Shown here: positions 1 to 10,812 of the stretch, in pieces | How the letters are laid out: each line of letters opens with the position of its first letter | Position numbering within the stretch: the stretch's first letter is position 1 | Assembly: GCA_015501595.1 (NCBI GenBank) | Contig: JADNRX010000104.1 | Coordinates: forward strand, 89,596-153,595 | Direction of reading: 5' to 3' | Length of the DNA stretch: 64,000 bases | DNA from: Hymenopellis radicata | Taxonomy: Eukaryota; Basidiomycota; Agaricomycetes; Agaricales; Physalacriaceae | Notes under the pieces: generated by a model | What the model saw: only the letters and a program-made list of their open reading frames with translations | Database searches by the model: none | What the model was told of the DNA's origin: nothing | Made by a program: the position numbers and the translations under genes

Positions 1-14
1 GCCGTTCAGAAGGT

Positions 15-22
15 TATAAAAG
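15..22 (+). promoter_or_regulatory. TATA box of the laccase gene
   Basis: The sequence TATAAAAG lies 73 bp upstream of the laccase ATG, a normal spacing for a fungal core promoter with a short leader. Distal promoter elements would lie outside the window. Confidence 0.6.
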
Positions 23-94
23 CCTACTCGAGAATGGGTGGAGTATCATCAGCCCGTTCTTCTCCTTTTCTTCTTCTTCGTCTGCTTCCTTCCG

Positions 95-2332
95 ATGTTT
101 CGACTGAGCTCTGCGTTTGTCCTATGTGCCCTCGCTGGCCTGGGATCTGCCATCGAGGTTATAGGTCCCTCTGGCGACATGCACGTCGTCAATGCGGAAC
201 TGGCCCCCGATGGAACCAGTCGTTCGTGAGTGTCGAACAGATGTTATTCAGCGAAGAGATTCATACTGATTTTCTTTCAGAACAGTTGTCGTGAACGGTC
301 AATTCCCCGGCCCCGTTATTCGAGGCGTCAAGGTAAAAATACTCCAAGCGCACTTCTCTCGCGCCTCTTAATTAACGCGTCGCGCAGGGAGATCGCTTTT
401 CGCTCAACGTTATTGACGAATTGCATGATAACACTATGCGTCAAAGCACTAGCATCGTGCGTTGCCTTCGTATCTACGCAGCGCTAGCACCGAACTGAAT
501 TGGTTGATTTAGCATTGGCACGGTCTCTTCCAGCACGGGACAAACTACGCGGATGGACCGAGCTTCGTGACGCAATGTCCTATAGCTCGGAATCACTCGT
601 TTTTGTACGACTTTGAAGTCCCCGACCAGGCGGGCTCGTTCTGGTACCACTCTCACTTGAGCGTCCAATACTGCGACGGTTTGCGAGGCGCGTTCGTCGT
701 GTATGATGGCGAAGATGGTGTCAACGACCCACATCGCGCTCTGTATGATGTTGATGACGGTGGGTCGAATGCTTCTCTCTTCTTCAATTGCTAGTGTTCT
801 AATTTGGGCGTTTCATGTAGAAACGACGATCATCACTTTGGCAGACTGGTAGGCATCATCTGCGTTACATATTCCGGTGCCATGGGGGTTGACACGCACA
901 TACAGGTATCAGTTGCCCTCGCCGCAACTGTTGTTGGTCGCAGGAGCTAAGGTGGGGAATACGACGCTTATCAATGGAAAGGGACGGTTTGGAGGGGATG
1001 TATGTCGGAGAGCTTTATTCTCTGATACACGACATTGACATTGTTTTAGCCCACGGCAGAGCTCGCGGTCATCAATGTATCTCCCGGGAAACGTTACCGC
1101 TTCCGCATCATCTCCATCTCCTGCAGTCCCAACTACGTCTTCTCCATCGACGGCCACAACCTGACGCTCATCGAAACCGACGGCGAGAACATCACGCCCA
1201 TCACAGTCAACGCCGTCGACGTCTTCGCGGGGCAGCGCTACTCGGCCGTGCTCGAGGCGACCCAGCCGGTGGGGAACTACTGGGTGCGCGCCGAGCCCAA
1301 CATCAACCAGTTCACCGACTTTGAGAACGGGATCAACTCGGCCATCCTGCGGTACGACGGCGCCGAGATCGCCGAGCCGACCACGTCCGCGCCGCCGGAC
1401 CTCACGCCGTCAGCGAAGCCGCTCTGCACGCGCTGGAGGCGCCGGGTGCCCCGGGGCAGCCGTTCCCCGGCGGGGCTGATGTGGTGCTGAATATGGAGGT
1501 GGGGTTCGATCCTGTGACGCAGCTGTTTAGCATCAACAACAACTCGTTCTTCCCGCCGACTGTGCCTGTGCTGCTGCAGATCCTCAGTGGGACGCACAAG
1601 GCGCAGGAGCTGCTGCCTACTGGGAGTGTCTTTGGGCTTCCGCTGAATAGGAGTGTCGAGATTAATCTTTTTGGGGGAAGTGCTCCTGGGTCGCCGGTTA
1701 GTTTGTCTTGATGCGTGTATTTTGATGCTGATGCGCTTTGTGTAGCATCCTTTCCACTTGCACGGGGTGGGTGTTTATTGCTGTGCGATTATGAGGATGT
1801 GAGCTGACGCTGGGATTTTAGCATACCTTTGATGTCGTCAAGACCTGGGACAGCGATACTTTCAACTTTGTTAATCCTGTTCGTCATTTTTCGCTAGCGT
1901 TGTTCTGAGTCTTGGGCTCATACACGCAATCTCTTGTAGGTCCGACGCGACGTTACTCCCGTCTTCGCAGGTAACCTTACCACCCTTCGTTTCAACACCG
2001 ATAACCCGGGACCTTGGTTCTTGCATTGGTGCGTCTGCTCAACATGCGTTCTTGAACATACCGCTGACTTGTGTTGGATAGCCATATTGATTTCCATTTG
2101 GATGCGTACGTAGCGTTATCGTTGATTTGCGCTGAAGTGACACTTACGCGTTCCTTTGTAGTGGCCTTGCGGTGGTCATGGCGGAAGATGTTCCTGATGT
2201 GAAAGCCACAGAGAACGTCCCAGGTAAGCGGACTCTCGTGTTCCTCAACGCGGACTTACACACAAGTTGTTTTTAGAATCCTGGAAAGAACTTTGCCCCA
2301 TCTACGACAGGCTCCCCGACGATCAACTTTGA
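95..2332 (+). CDS. Laccase (multicopper oxidase), secreted, with an apparent 1-nt frameshift
   Basis: Laccases oxidise phenols with four copper ions and reduce O2 to water; fungal ones are secreted and act in lignin and phenol turnover. The ATG at 95 opens a typical signal peptide ([19 protein letters not shown]). About ten exons are separated by short GT-AG introns, for example 226-280. All four copper motifs are visible: [15 protein letters not shown] near 515, [16 protein letters not shown] near 645, HPFHLHGHTFDVV split around 1750-1830, and [15 protein letters not shown] near 2035-2180. The residue ten after the T1 cysteine is Leu, the class with intermediate redox potential. Near 1409-1411 the frame changes: the segment before (family-typical RYDGA..EPTT) and the segment after ([11 protein letters not shown]) are both laccase sequence but one base out of phase. 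A 67-bp intron with donor at 1351 could bypass this, but it would delete family-conserved residues. So this is a 1-nt deletion in a pseudogene, or a sequencing error. Confidence 0.9.
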
Positions 2333-3812
2333 ACACTACTATTCGTTCCTTTCTTTCGTTTTTTTATTTGACACTTCACACTTTGTAAGTTATTGTATTA
2401 CGGACGATTTTGGGTATAATCTGGTTATTGGGTATCTACGCATCTTATAATATGAAAGTTGATCTTGCACTTGTCCGAGCGGCAGTGAGAATTAAGACAT
2501 CCTCGAACCCCAGAGTATGTGTGAGCAGCTTGCTTCAGTACCATCCTGATTATTTCTTATCTTGTTCCCTCAAGTCTCGCAGCGATTGGACGTTCAATAA
2601 CTTGGACTCATACTGCATTGAGGCTTCAGCAACAAGACGCTCTTAGTACATACCTTGGACTTCAACAGCTATACCAACCTTCGGTCGACGCGGAGCTCTT
2701 GAATATCAGCCCGACGCCATGCAGAGCTGATCAACTTGCTTGACGTAGCTGGCTCCGCTGTTGTTGACTTGACGGTCGACTCAAAATCCTCCGTTACGCG
2801 CGCAAGTACAAACGAAGGCTATATCTAAGGCCTCCTGAGTCCGAGATCTAGAACAACAAGTTTTCGTCGTTAGAAGAAGGAGAATGCGATCGATCGCCAA
2901 GATCCCCACTACTTGATCACAAAGCAAGAGCCCTTCAATCAAGCGGAACTGCAGTCTATGCTTGATGTGAAGCGCCTTATCGTCGGCTTGGTCACTGCGA
3001 CTGCCTAATGCCCGACAGTGTTGTCCGTCGATTAGGGATAGCTAGACCCAAGCTAGAAGCTTAGTAGTAGTACTAGTAGCCTAGATCTTGAGCTAGACTA
3101 TCGACAACTCGAAAGTACACAATATTCATGTCTGATTGATGTACTTTTTTTGCATTCGTCACGGCGAGCCTTCGTCTGTACTTGCGCGCGTAACCGAGGA
3201 TTTTGAGTCAACAACCGGGGATTAGGGATAGCGTAGACTATCATATACATAAGACTATTCACAGGTAGTGAATTCTTTTGGTGCGTCGACGTCACATCTT
3301 ACATGGCGGGGCCTCGGAAAATGCGCCACACATTGGATGTAGCCGAGGTTCGCAGGTTGACGAAGAAGCGTCAGGTGCACCTCTCGTCACGAAGCTCCGG
3401 CAGCGACGTACGCGTCTAAAGATAATCATACGGAATGGCAGCCGAATGATCCGATATGCGCAAGTAAGGCTTCCATCATTGTCGGTTCTCGACTGCCCGG
3501 TTGCTGGCATTGCGCTTCCTGAAGTAAACTTGTTATCGCTTGGACCTTCTCAAGTTCCGAAACCCAAGAACCCCCACTTCAGTCAAGCGAATTGGACCTT
3601 GCGACCATCGGACGCCACTAGTCTCGTAAACCCGCCTCTACGAGAGAAAAAGAGAATGTGCGTTATGTCTCTGGACGCCACGTCATTCAATCTTACCATG
3701 TCTGGAACCAACTCTTCCTGTTCTTGAAGGACTTGCATATTTCCCGGACTTATGCCTAAACGATGGTATAAAATTAAATCGATTATTATAACTCTATGTA
3801 ATATTTTTGCAC
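2333..3812. other. Intergenic region without a supported gene
   Basis: No convincing coding exon is seen between the laccase stop and the convergent sterol oxidase. ORFs here are short, lack family motifs and have no plausible splice partners. The stretch contains the inverted repeat at 2760-3215 and two copies of the short phrase GATTAGGGATAGC near 3032 and 3220. Confidence 0.6.
2760..3215. repeat. Inverted repeat with about 345-bp spacer
   Basis: The left arm (2760-2820) is nearly the reverse complement of the right arm (3167-3215). The shared core reads CAAAATCCTC.GTTACGCGCG and continues through AAGTACA.ACGAAGGCT. The left arm carries about 12 extra bases. No target-site duplication is seen outside the arms, so this may be a transposon remnant or a simple inverted duplication. 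Confidence 0.6.
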
Positions 3813-4946
3813 TCAATCCTGCTTGCCGTTCCTCACGACATCCCTTTCGGCTTCAATGCCTTCCCGCTCCACCTGCTCAAGCAGTTGACGCTCGATGGCC
3901 AGACGCTCCTCCGTTGAGCGGCCCTTGGCCTGGTTGATGCGCTCACGGTATTTGAGGTAGTTGGTGTCGGTACCAAAGATCCTGTCCCACCACCGGAACG
4001 ACGTGGAAAAGTTGTTGGTGAAGGACATGTGATGGAAGTCGTGGTGCTCGGCGCCGGACCAGAACGGCACGATGTGTTGGAGTGACCATGGGAAGTCTGA
4101 GTATTATTATGGTAAGCGACAGTGAGAAGGGGGAAGGTATTGGGGCGACTTACCATATCCACTGTGGGCGTCGATGGCCTGGAAGAGGCGAAGTGTAATC
4201 CAAACGTACATGGTCACGATGTGGAAGTTGCGGGTCAAGGCGCAGTACATCAAAGGACCCATCAGCGTGCCCGTACCGAGAATGAGGACCTCAGCGGGAT
4301 GGGCATACTCTGCAGCAAGACCAAAGGGCGCAGAGTATTTGTGGTGGATCTTGTGAATGTGCTTGTATAGCAGAGGTGTGTGGAGAGCACGGTGGGCAGC
4401 CCAGTGGAAGAGGTCTTCAAAGAAGAAGAAAAAGAAGACCTGAGGCGCCATGGTCTTGAGGTTAGGCAACGGGACTTGGTACGTCGACATGCCGATCGAC
4501 TCGGCGAGCGGATGGAAGAGCCAAATCTATAAGGACTGGTTAGACAACGAGAAACAGTCTATGATAACACGCACGGTAGGCAGCTCGATAGTGAAATGAG
4601 CGAACAAGACCTGTCTGGTGCATTCCCATTGCTCTTGCGGTGTCGGGATTTTGGTAGCCTGCAGCTTCCAGCGCCTAAAGTACGGGATAGCGTCGATGAT
4701 AATCCAGGGAATGCTGCGACCAAAGTAGACAATCTGGGCGTCGAGGTCGAGTCAAATCTCGGCGCAGAAAAAAAGGTGGTCTGGACACACCTCGTGCAGT
4801 AAAAAGCTCATCAAGCCTGTGGCAATTATAGGGTTGTCTATCCAGACATACCACGCCACCCATTGCTGCTCGAACCAAGTCAGCGACGAGTAGTCGGTGT
4901 CGGAGTAGAGGTCCGCGAACGACGACGACGTGTTGTTGAAGGTCAT
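3813..4946 (-). CDS. ERG25: C-4 methylsterol oxidase (ERG25-like)
   Basis: This gene encodes a membrane di-iron hydroxylase that oxidises the C-4 methyl groups of sterol intermediates in the ER during ergosterol synthesis. Translation from 4946 begins [16 protein letters not shown]; an upstream in-frame ATG at 4970 is less likely. At least four exons are joined by short introns near 4741-4790, 4529-4575 and 4098-4154. The histidine clusters of the fatty-acid hydroxylase/sterol desaturase family are intact: HRALH, HKIHH and HDFHH. Hydrophobic stretches flank them, including a run of phenylalanines just before the first cluster. The tail ([20 protein letters not shown]) is charged and probably helical. 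No disruption is seen. Size, about 310 residues, and motif order fit ERG25 better than the C-5 desaturase ERG3. Confidence 0.88.
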
Positions 4947-6343
4947 GGCAGGTCCAAAGCAACGTCCCACACTTCTCGTGCCACTTTTGAATTTTCCATG
5001 AGCGTGAGAGTTTTGTCTGTTTTAGGAGCTAAACGCGGACCTGGGTCTGCACGGTGATCACGTCAATGTCAGACCGCGGGCGCCTCTGCCTACGAGAGGC
5101 AAATTCGGGTTTTTCAAAGGAAAACAAGGACACTCAGAGGCATCCACCAGAGGCAACACAGAGGCAATCCCAGAGGCAAGTGCGAAGCAGTGCCAAGAGC
5201 AACTTCGGTCGATCGGCTCCGAGGCGATTCGGTGCAACGTGGGGCAGGTACGTTCCTTCCTTTCCTTCTCATCATCACCATGCTCCTCGTCGAGCTCGTC
5301 GCGCTGCTCGACGAGTCGCCACCTCACCAAGCCTTTATCATATACAACCACAGTCTTCTCTCGGGACCTTGGTCCTCTCCCGGCGTGGTGTTACTCTCTC
5401 GCTTGCCCAAGCCTCCGAACCTGTCATAATCATCCATGTAGACTGCAATACCCCTACGTACTATGTTCATACTGGGCGCGGACGCCGTAGAACCTACCCT
5501 TATCAGAACATCATGAAATACATGTCATTGAAGTTGTGAAGCACTATTACCTGGAAACGTTGCTCACGAACTTTCCCCTACACATCCGACGCTGAACACG
5601 ATTCTTAATGCTCGGAGTTCGTGTTCCAAGACTGACAGCGATAACGCCACACTGGGCAACAAAGGTGAAGAAAGAAATGAAGGGGACTGAGAATTCCATT
5701 GACTACAGACAGACATGTACGCGTACTCAGCGCGTACTCGATACTAGCAGGTGACCGTAATATTCACCACGTTGAACCAAGATCACTTGGCACGTTTCAG
5801 GCTGGCTTTTGGTCCGTTTTGGATTAGCCGGGCTGTCTTTGGTCGCCTCTTGGTCGCCTCTGCCTCTGCCTCCGAGTTTGCCTCCGGAGGCGCCTCTAGA
5901 GGCAGAGGCGCCGGCGGTCGGACGTTCTCGTGATCACGAGCACTGGGTGTATACATGCGGCCAAGAACTCAAATCTTCATTATATCGCTGCCTAGAGAAA
6001 ACGACTATATCATACGCCAATGACCTTAGCTAGCTTGGTCTCACAAGGTCCGGTTTACCACTCAATACGCTGGGTATCTGACCTGAAAAAGAAGGAAGAA
6101 AAAAAGGAAAAAGAGGGAAGTTTAGGTAACCCGTACCGGCCACCTCGGAGCGACCCGAACCATTGCCGCCACATCTCCCTCGCTCACATCCGGGACTCGT
6201 ATGTGTCCATACCGGACAGGACTCATCGCTAGACATTGAAAGGCATTCTCGTTTTTAAATTTCATACTGTATACTACGAGTATTTTATACGAACATTCTT
6301 TACCTTGCAGATTCTCCCCTTGTCTGTGCCCGAAGGACAAACA
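4947..6343. other. Intergenic region with GAGGC-rich repeats
   Basis: No gene is supported. Near 5070-5185 and 5840-5910 the sequence is rich in short GAGGCA/CCTCTGCC motifs, and the two clusters are arranged as inverted copies (see the separate element). ORFs here are low-complexity shadows. Confidence 0.55.
5054..5937. mobile_element. Candidate non-autonomous element bounded by imperfect inverted repeats
   Basis: The first 38 bases (5054-5091), starting GTGATCACG and ending GGCGCCTCTGCCT, match the reverse complement of 5900-5937 with a few mismatches. Both arms lead into GAGGC-rich subterminal repeats. This architecture resembles a small TIR element. No target-site duplication is clear and no transposase is encoded, so the class is unassigned. 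Confidence 0.4.
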
Positions 6344-6933
6344 TCATCGTGGCGTGTCATCTTCATCCTGCGAGTCCAAATCATCATCGTCCGCAGGGTC
6401 TTGGTTACTGGAACCGGCGTCGAATGAGAATCTGGGGATAATGGAACTAAGAAAAGCAGAGCACAATTTCATCGCCGGAAGACTAGTAGACACTTACGGG
6501 ACTGAGGATTATCACGAGCGGCCTGCAGCACTTCAAGGCGTCGTCGATGTGCAGACTCCTCGGCGGTCCGCTTTGCTTCGCTTGCAAAAGAGTCAAGACT
6601 AAACTTCTATTTAAGAACGTAGACAAGATCCAAACTTACGAGCAAGACTTTCTCTCTTTTGGCGCGTCACTTCTCCTCCTCACAGCACTCCAACTCAGCC
6701 CAATTATCCTCTATCTGAAAACTCGTCTTCGAATTCATCGTCGGCGTCTTCAGCTTGTTGTACAGCAGCGACATTCGATGACTCTGTTGCTGAGAATAAG
6801 AATGTAAAAAAATTACACAAAGACGACGTACGCGCAGCCTTCGGTGGTCGACCTCTTCGCGGCACATTTGGATCGCGAGGGCCATCTTTGCTAGCGGTCG
6901 TCCAACAGGCTTACTATCAAAGATACTTGACAT
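6344..6933 (-). CDS. Possible small acidic hypothetical protein, multi-exon
   Basis: No family is recognised. On the minus strand an ATG at 6933 opens MSSIFDSKPVGRPLAKMALA, followed by a charged stretch and a good donor. Later pieces read as acidic or charged peptide: DADDEFEDEFSD near 6720, SEAKRTAEESAHRRRLEVLQ near 6550, and DDDDLDSQDEDDTPR ending in TGA at 6344-6346. Splice sites of fungal type lie between some pieces. However, the phase between the second and third exons could not be reconciled by eye, so the model may be wrong or the gene decayed. Confidence 0.33.
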
Positions 6934-7072
6934 ATTGCACTGAGCAGCAAGAGAGTTCGAGGTTGACAGGGAAAGGAAGTGATAAGAGGGCGGTGAAAAA
7001 CGATGAGATATCCTGATTCGGCTCTCAAGGAGTGACGACGCGAGTGTTGACAAGTGGGGCCCGAATGTCTCA

Positions 7073-7600
7073 GAGGACGCGTGCTAGGCGTTTCCGGACC
7101 GCGAAATATGGCGGCAAGAGAGAATAAAATGAGGAACACGCGTAAGTTGCGCTGTTGCGCGTTTAGAAACAGAGTCAGTGGGGTACAAGAAGATGGCTGC
7201 GATAACGAAGGACGAGGTAGCGGGCTGACTCAGCCAATCGGGCAGCTAGCAGCACAGCATGGCAGCTAGCGCCCGGCATGGCAGCTAGCGTTCGGCATGG
7301 CAGGTAGCAGCCCAGCGTATTGATTGGTAAACCTATATCGAGGACGCGTGCTAGGCGTTTCCGGACCGCGAAATATGGCGGCAAGAGAGAATAAAATGAG
7401 GAACACGCGTAAGTTGCGCTGTTGCGCGTTTAGAAACAGAGTCAGTGGGGTACAAGAAGATGGCTGCGATAACGAAGGACGAGGTAGCGGGCTGACTCAG
7501 CCAATCGGGCAGCTAGCAGCACAGCATGGCAGCTAGCGCCCGGCATGGCAGCTAGCGTTCGGCATGGCAGGTAGCAGCCCAGCGTATTGATTGGTAAACC
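7073..7600. repeat. Perfect or near-perfect tandem duplication, period 267 bp
   Basis: The block 7073-7333 is repeated at 7340-7600 with no difference that I can see, separated by 6 bp. Each copy ends in a short internal array of GGCAGCTAGC followed by AGCACAGCAT, GCCCGGCAT or GTTCGGCAT. The lack of divergence implies a recent duplication or gene conversion. The second copy forms the 3' end of the sirtuin gene. Confidence 0.85.
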
Positions 7601-8579
7601 CAAGGTCCCAAGAAAACAAAATCCGCCTCCTCCGCATGGTTAGACATCTCAGTATTAAACACCGCCACCTTCCCGCCTCGCGCCTGCACCTTTCCGCCAA
7701 TCTTCGAAGCAGGTTGAACCTAAAGTACCATCGGGTCAGTCAAAAACACACATTCCTCTCGCAGTACACACGTACCACAGCCGACGTCCCAACAACGATA
7801 CACAGATCCGCATTGTCCGCCAACGCAAGAACCTCATGAATCCTCTTCGGCCTTTCACCAAACAGCGTAACATCCGGCCGAAGCAACTGCGTGCACTGAG
7901 GGCAGTGCGGCAGATCCGCGCGAGTTACGATGGGCTCCAAGTCGCCCTCCGCTACGACGAGCTCTGTCCCTGCGAGCGCTGGGCATATCGGGGAGTCGTA
8001 CACGCGTGCAGTGTAGGCGCAGTCGTGCGCACAGCACGCGACGTCGAAGATGTTGCCGTGCATCTCGATGATAGCGCCGTCTGCTTTCTCATCCGGTGAC
8101 TCCGCTTCAAGTTGGGAAAGAGCAGTACCGCACAGACCGTCAATGTTCTGCGTGATATGCACGTACGTCGACTGCGGCGCCACAGCTTTCCTGATCCTGG
8201 CCATCGCCAAACGCGCTAGAGTACGATGACCCTCGTTTGGCGACTTGGTGAGGATCCTGAAATTCCCTCTATAAGAATCGATTCGGACGTAAGTAGTAGC
8301 TAGGTACTCACTCTTCGCGACGATAATGAAAGAACTGCCACACGCGAGACTGGCTCTCGCCCCAGGCCGTCAAGGTCGCAACAGATGCTGAATCGTATTT
8401 CCTCCACATGCCCCCGTTGCCGCGAAACGTGGCGATTCCTAACAAGAAATTGACTGGCAGACCTCAAGTTTGTAATCATACTCACCAGAAGAAACTGAGA
8501 GACCTGCTCCAGATAGGACAATGATGCTTTTAGCATCAGCCAGCACGCGGCGAAAGTCATCGACATTAGAAGACGGCAT
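7552..8579 (-). CDS. Sir2-family NAD-dependent protein deacylase (class III, SIRT5-like), C terminus altered
   Basis: Sirtuins remove acyl groups from lysines using NAD. Four exons are deduced: 8579-8486, 8438-8312, 8256-7776 and 7719-7552, giving about 289 residues in phase. Visible motifs are the NAD loop LSGAGLS then GIATFRGNGGMW, HITQNIDGL, the general-base region MHGNIFDVACC, zinc cysteines (CCAHDC, then HCPQC), LLRPDVTLFGE, IVVGTSAV and VFNTEMSNHAEEADFVFLG. SIRT5-type enzymes carry a Tyr-x-x-Arg acyl-specificity pair in a W.FYHYRRE context; here it reads WQFFHYRRE, so the tyrosine is Phe. After FVFLGP the frame enters the tandem repeat at 7600 and stops 15 codons later, replacing the normal last few residues. 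The catalytic core is complete, so activity may persist. Confidence 0.85.
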
Positions 8580-9185
8580 TGTCAGCTCAGAAGATAGAAT
8601 CAGTTGAGGGCGCTAAAGAAACCAGAGATAGTTCCAGAGTAAAATATAAATAGACACGAGTCACGTAAGTAGATTCGAGCTAGGTTTCAAGAGCCTTGCG
8701 GTATTCGAAGATGGAGCCTCCGTACTGGAAGACAGTAGCCGCGAGCTGTTATTCTTTTCTGGTCACAAGGTAACCTAGCGTTCAGATGACAGTCGATCTG
8801 TAAAATTTGGTTGGCGTGGACTTTTTTTTGTACATGCTTCGAAGTTCGCACGGTCTGGTGACGGACTTCCCGATTAGGAAGTCGCGCGTCTTGCTCGCTC
8901 ACCCTCACCAGCGCTGGAATCCCTTCTTCCCACTGTCCAACTCCCTTGTCGTGGTGGATTGTCTGGATCCGTATTTAGCTCTAGCCTTCCTAGTTCTCAG
9001 CTGGCAATTCGGCTTCCCGGCCGGTCTTGCGCCATTCACAGAAACCATCTCGCCCGTTTCGCTCCCCGACCACCCGGTATTATCGATACTGCTCGCTCTC
9101 CTCATCACGCGTCGTCACTTAGCTTGAGCGTAGAAACGCAGAAAAAACATCGCCGTTGCGCTACTTCACTCGCTAGTCAAGCGAC
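8580..9185. other. Divergent intergenic region between sirtuin and F-box A
   Basis: No coding exon is supported. The last 30 bp before the F-box ATG (CTTCACTCGCTAGTCAA..GCGACATG) is shared with F-box copies B and C and is probably their common 5' leader. Confidence 0.5.
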
Positions 9186-10488
9186 ATGAAGGCCTCTCGC
9201 CGTGACTCCACGTCCACCGTCAATTGCGATCGTAAGTCTTTCTGGAATAATCCTTGATACGTCTCTGAATCCGGACGTAGCCTACATCCTCCGCCTTCCC
9301 AACGAACTTCTTCTATTGATATTTAACGCGATCAAGTCTCAGTATCGGTATACAGCTAAACTCGCTCTTCGTCGCCTTGCGGTTGTTTGTCGTCGCTTCC
9401 GTGACCTTCTTATCCCCGATTTGTTTCGCATTGTCTCGCTCCCGAAATACTCATTCCATCATCGAGAACGTTCGGCTCTCTGCTCTTTCCTTCCTTCATA
9501 TGGACATCATATTCGCCACCTTGAGGCTTCCCCCGCAGGCGGCGCAGATCCGTTGTGGGCTTCGAGCGTTCTCAGTACTCTGTCGCTCTCTGCGAAGCAT
9601 TTTACCAACCTTCAATACCTCCAAATCCACCTCCATAGGACGTTAACCACCGAACAGCAGGCTGACCTTGTCGAGATGTTTAAGGTCCTGCCTCCTCACT
9701 TGCAGGAGCTCGATCTCGCCGGCTTCTCATGGACGAGCGCTGCAAAGGCTCTGGCTGTTGCTCAGCAGCCCAATCTACAGCGGCTTTCGCTCAACCTCGA
9801 GTCGATACCAAGCGCTCCGATGGCACCTGCAAAGTTCACATCTTATTTCCCTGCTATAGTGCATATTCACATACCAGGCCATTGGTGCCCTCAACCGTCC
9901 TGGTTTATCGAGGCTTTTCTCGGGTCAAAATTGGAACATATTGCGGTTGGATTCGCGGATCGTATTGAAAATGGAGAGACCGATAGCCACCTGTGTTCCA
10001 ATCATCCGTGTCGGTGGACTGATGGCCTCTATCATCTCTTTGCGGCATCGGCTTCGTCGTTGACCAACTTGACCATCTCCACCCCTTCATTTCCCAGCGG
10101 CAGCTTCGTTTCTTTCATCGAACGCGTTACCACTGTCACTTTCCGACACATAGATTTCAATTGGAGCCCAGACCACCTCGTCCAACTCGTGGGACCCTTC
10201 GCGACTTTGTCCATCACCAGCTTACGTTTCGATCGTTGCTCCGGAATTCCGCCGACGTTTGCGAGATGGTTCGAAGATACAGAGCAGTCTCGTCGGTTCT
10301 TTCCTACTTTGAAGGAGCTCCAAGTCGGTCGGCTGTATGCCCTCGTGGAATGGGAGGACTTCAACGATTTGGACTTTGGGAGTGAAAATATTTGGCGCCC
10401 AGCGGTGCGGCGGGAGTTTGAATGGAGCTGTAAAAGGCGTGGTATAGAGGCTGTCTTTTACTGGGACTTTTTTATGGGGTGGGATTGA
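9186..10488 (+). CDS. F-box protein, array copy A
   Basis: F-box proteins usually bridge a substrate to the SCF ubiquitin ligase through Skp1. A 15-codon first exon (9186-9231) is joined across a 49-bp intron to a long second exon (9281-10488), giving 417 residues. The F-box lies at the N terminus: ILRLPNELLLLIFNAI, then LALRRLAVVCRRFRDLLIPD. The rest is leucine-rich with spaced LQ.L.L and SLTNLTIS segments, like the degenerate LRR regions of basidiomycete F-box proteins. The exon layout and sequence match copies B and C. The gene reads intact. The substrate is unknown. It is convergent with DUF6535 copy 1. Confidence 0.85.
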
Positions 10489-10550
10489 ATGACTCGTAGA
10501 ACAGGATCATATTTGTATTTGCTCCTAGCATTTTTGGTACAAGACGAACC

Positions 10551-10635
10551 ACTGAATAACTGAAGCGTCGCCCGTTAGAAAACGGAATAACAACCGCCTC
10601 ATCATCAACCGTATGCGTCATTGCCAGCGCTCGCC
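10551..10635 (-). pseudogene. Fragment of the glycosidase-like gene 3' end
   Basis: On the minus strand this stretch encodes THTVDDEAVVIPFSNG. The glycosidase-like gene at 29248-32211 ends THTVDAGAVVIPFSSG, and the nucleotide match continues past that gene's stop (CTGAAGCGTCGCC). The fragment sits just after F-box A, as the intact gene sits just after F-box C. It therefore marks an ancestral F-box/glycosidase neighbourhood that was duplicated and lost here. Only about 85 bp remain and there is no start. Confidence 0.75.
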
Positions 10636-10812
10636 TCAGCGGAGTTTTAAAACATGGGCTGCTCGATATCACTCTCTCATGAAGCGCAAGATCCAAGGGT
10701 CAGTACAAGCTCGTCCTCGGGTACTTACACATGCTACGTATTCAACAAGTCCGGCTCGTACTTGTATTAAATCCTCGGAAAAGAAACTACTTCCAATTTC
10801 TTACTTAGACAT

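Noticed and set aside
5054..5539. 161-codon ORF in the GAGGC-rich region
   Set aside because: Low-complexity translation of repeats, no splice context and no family similarity.
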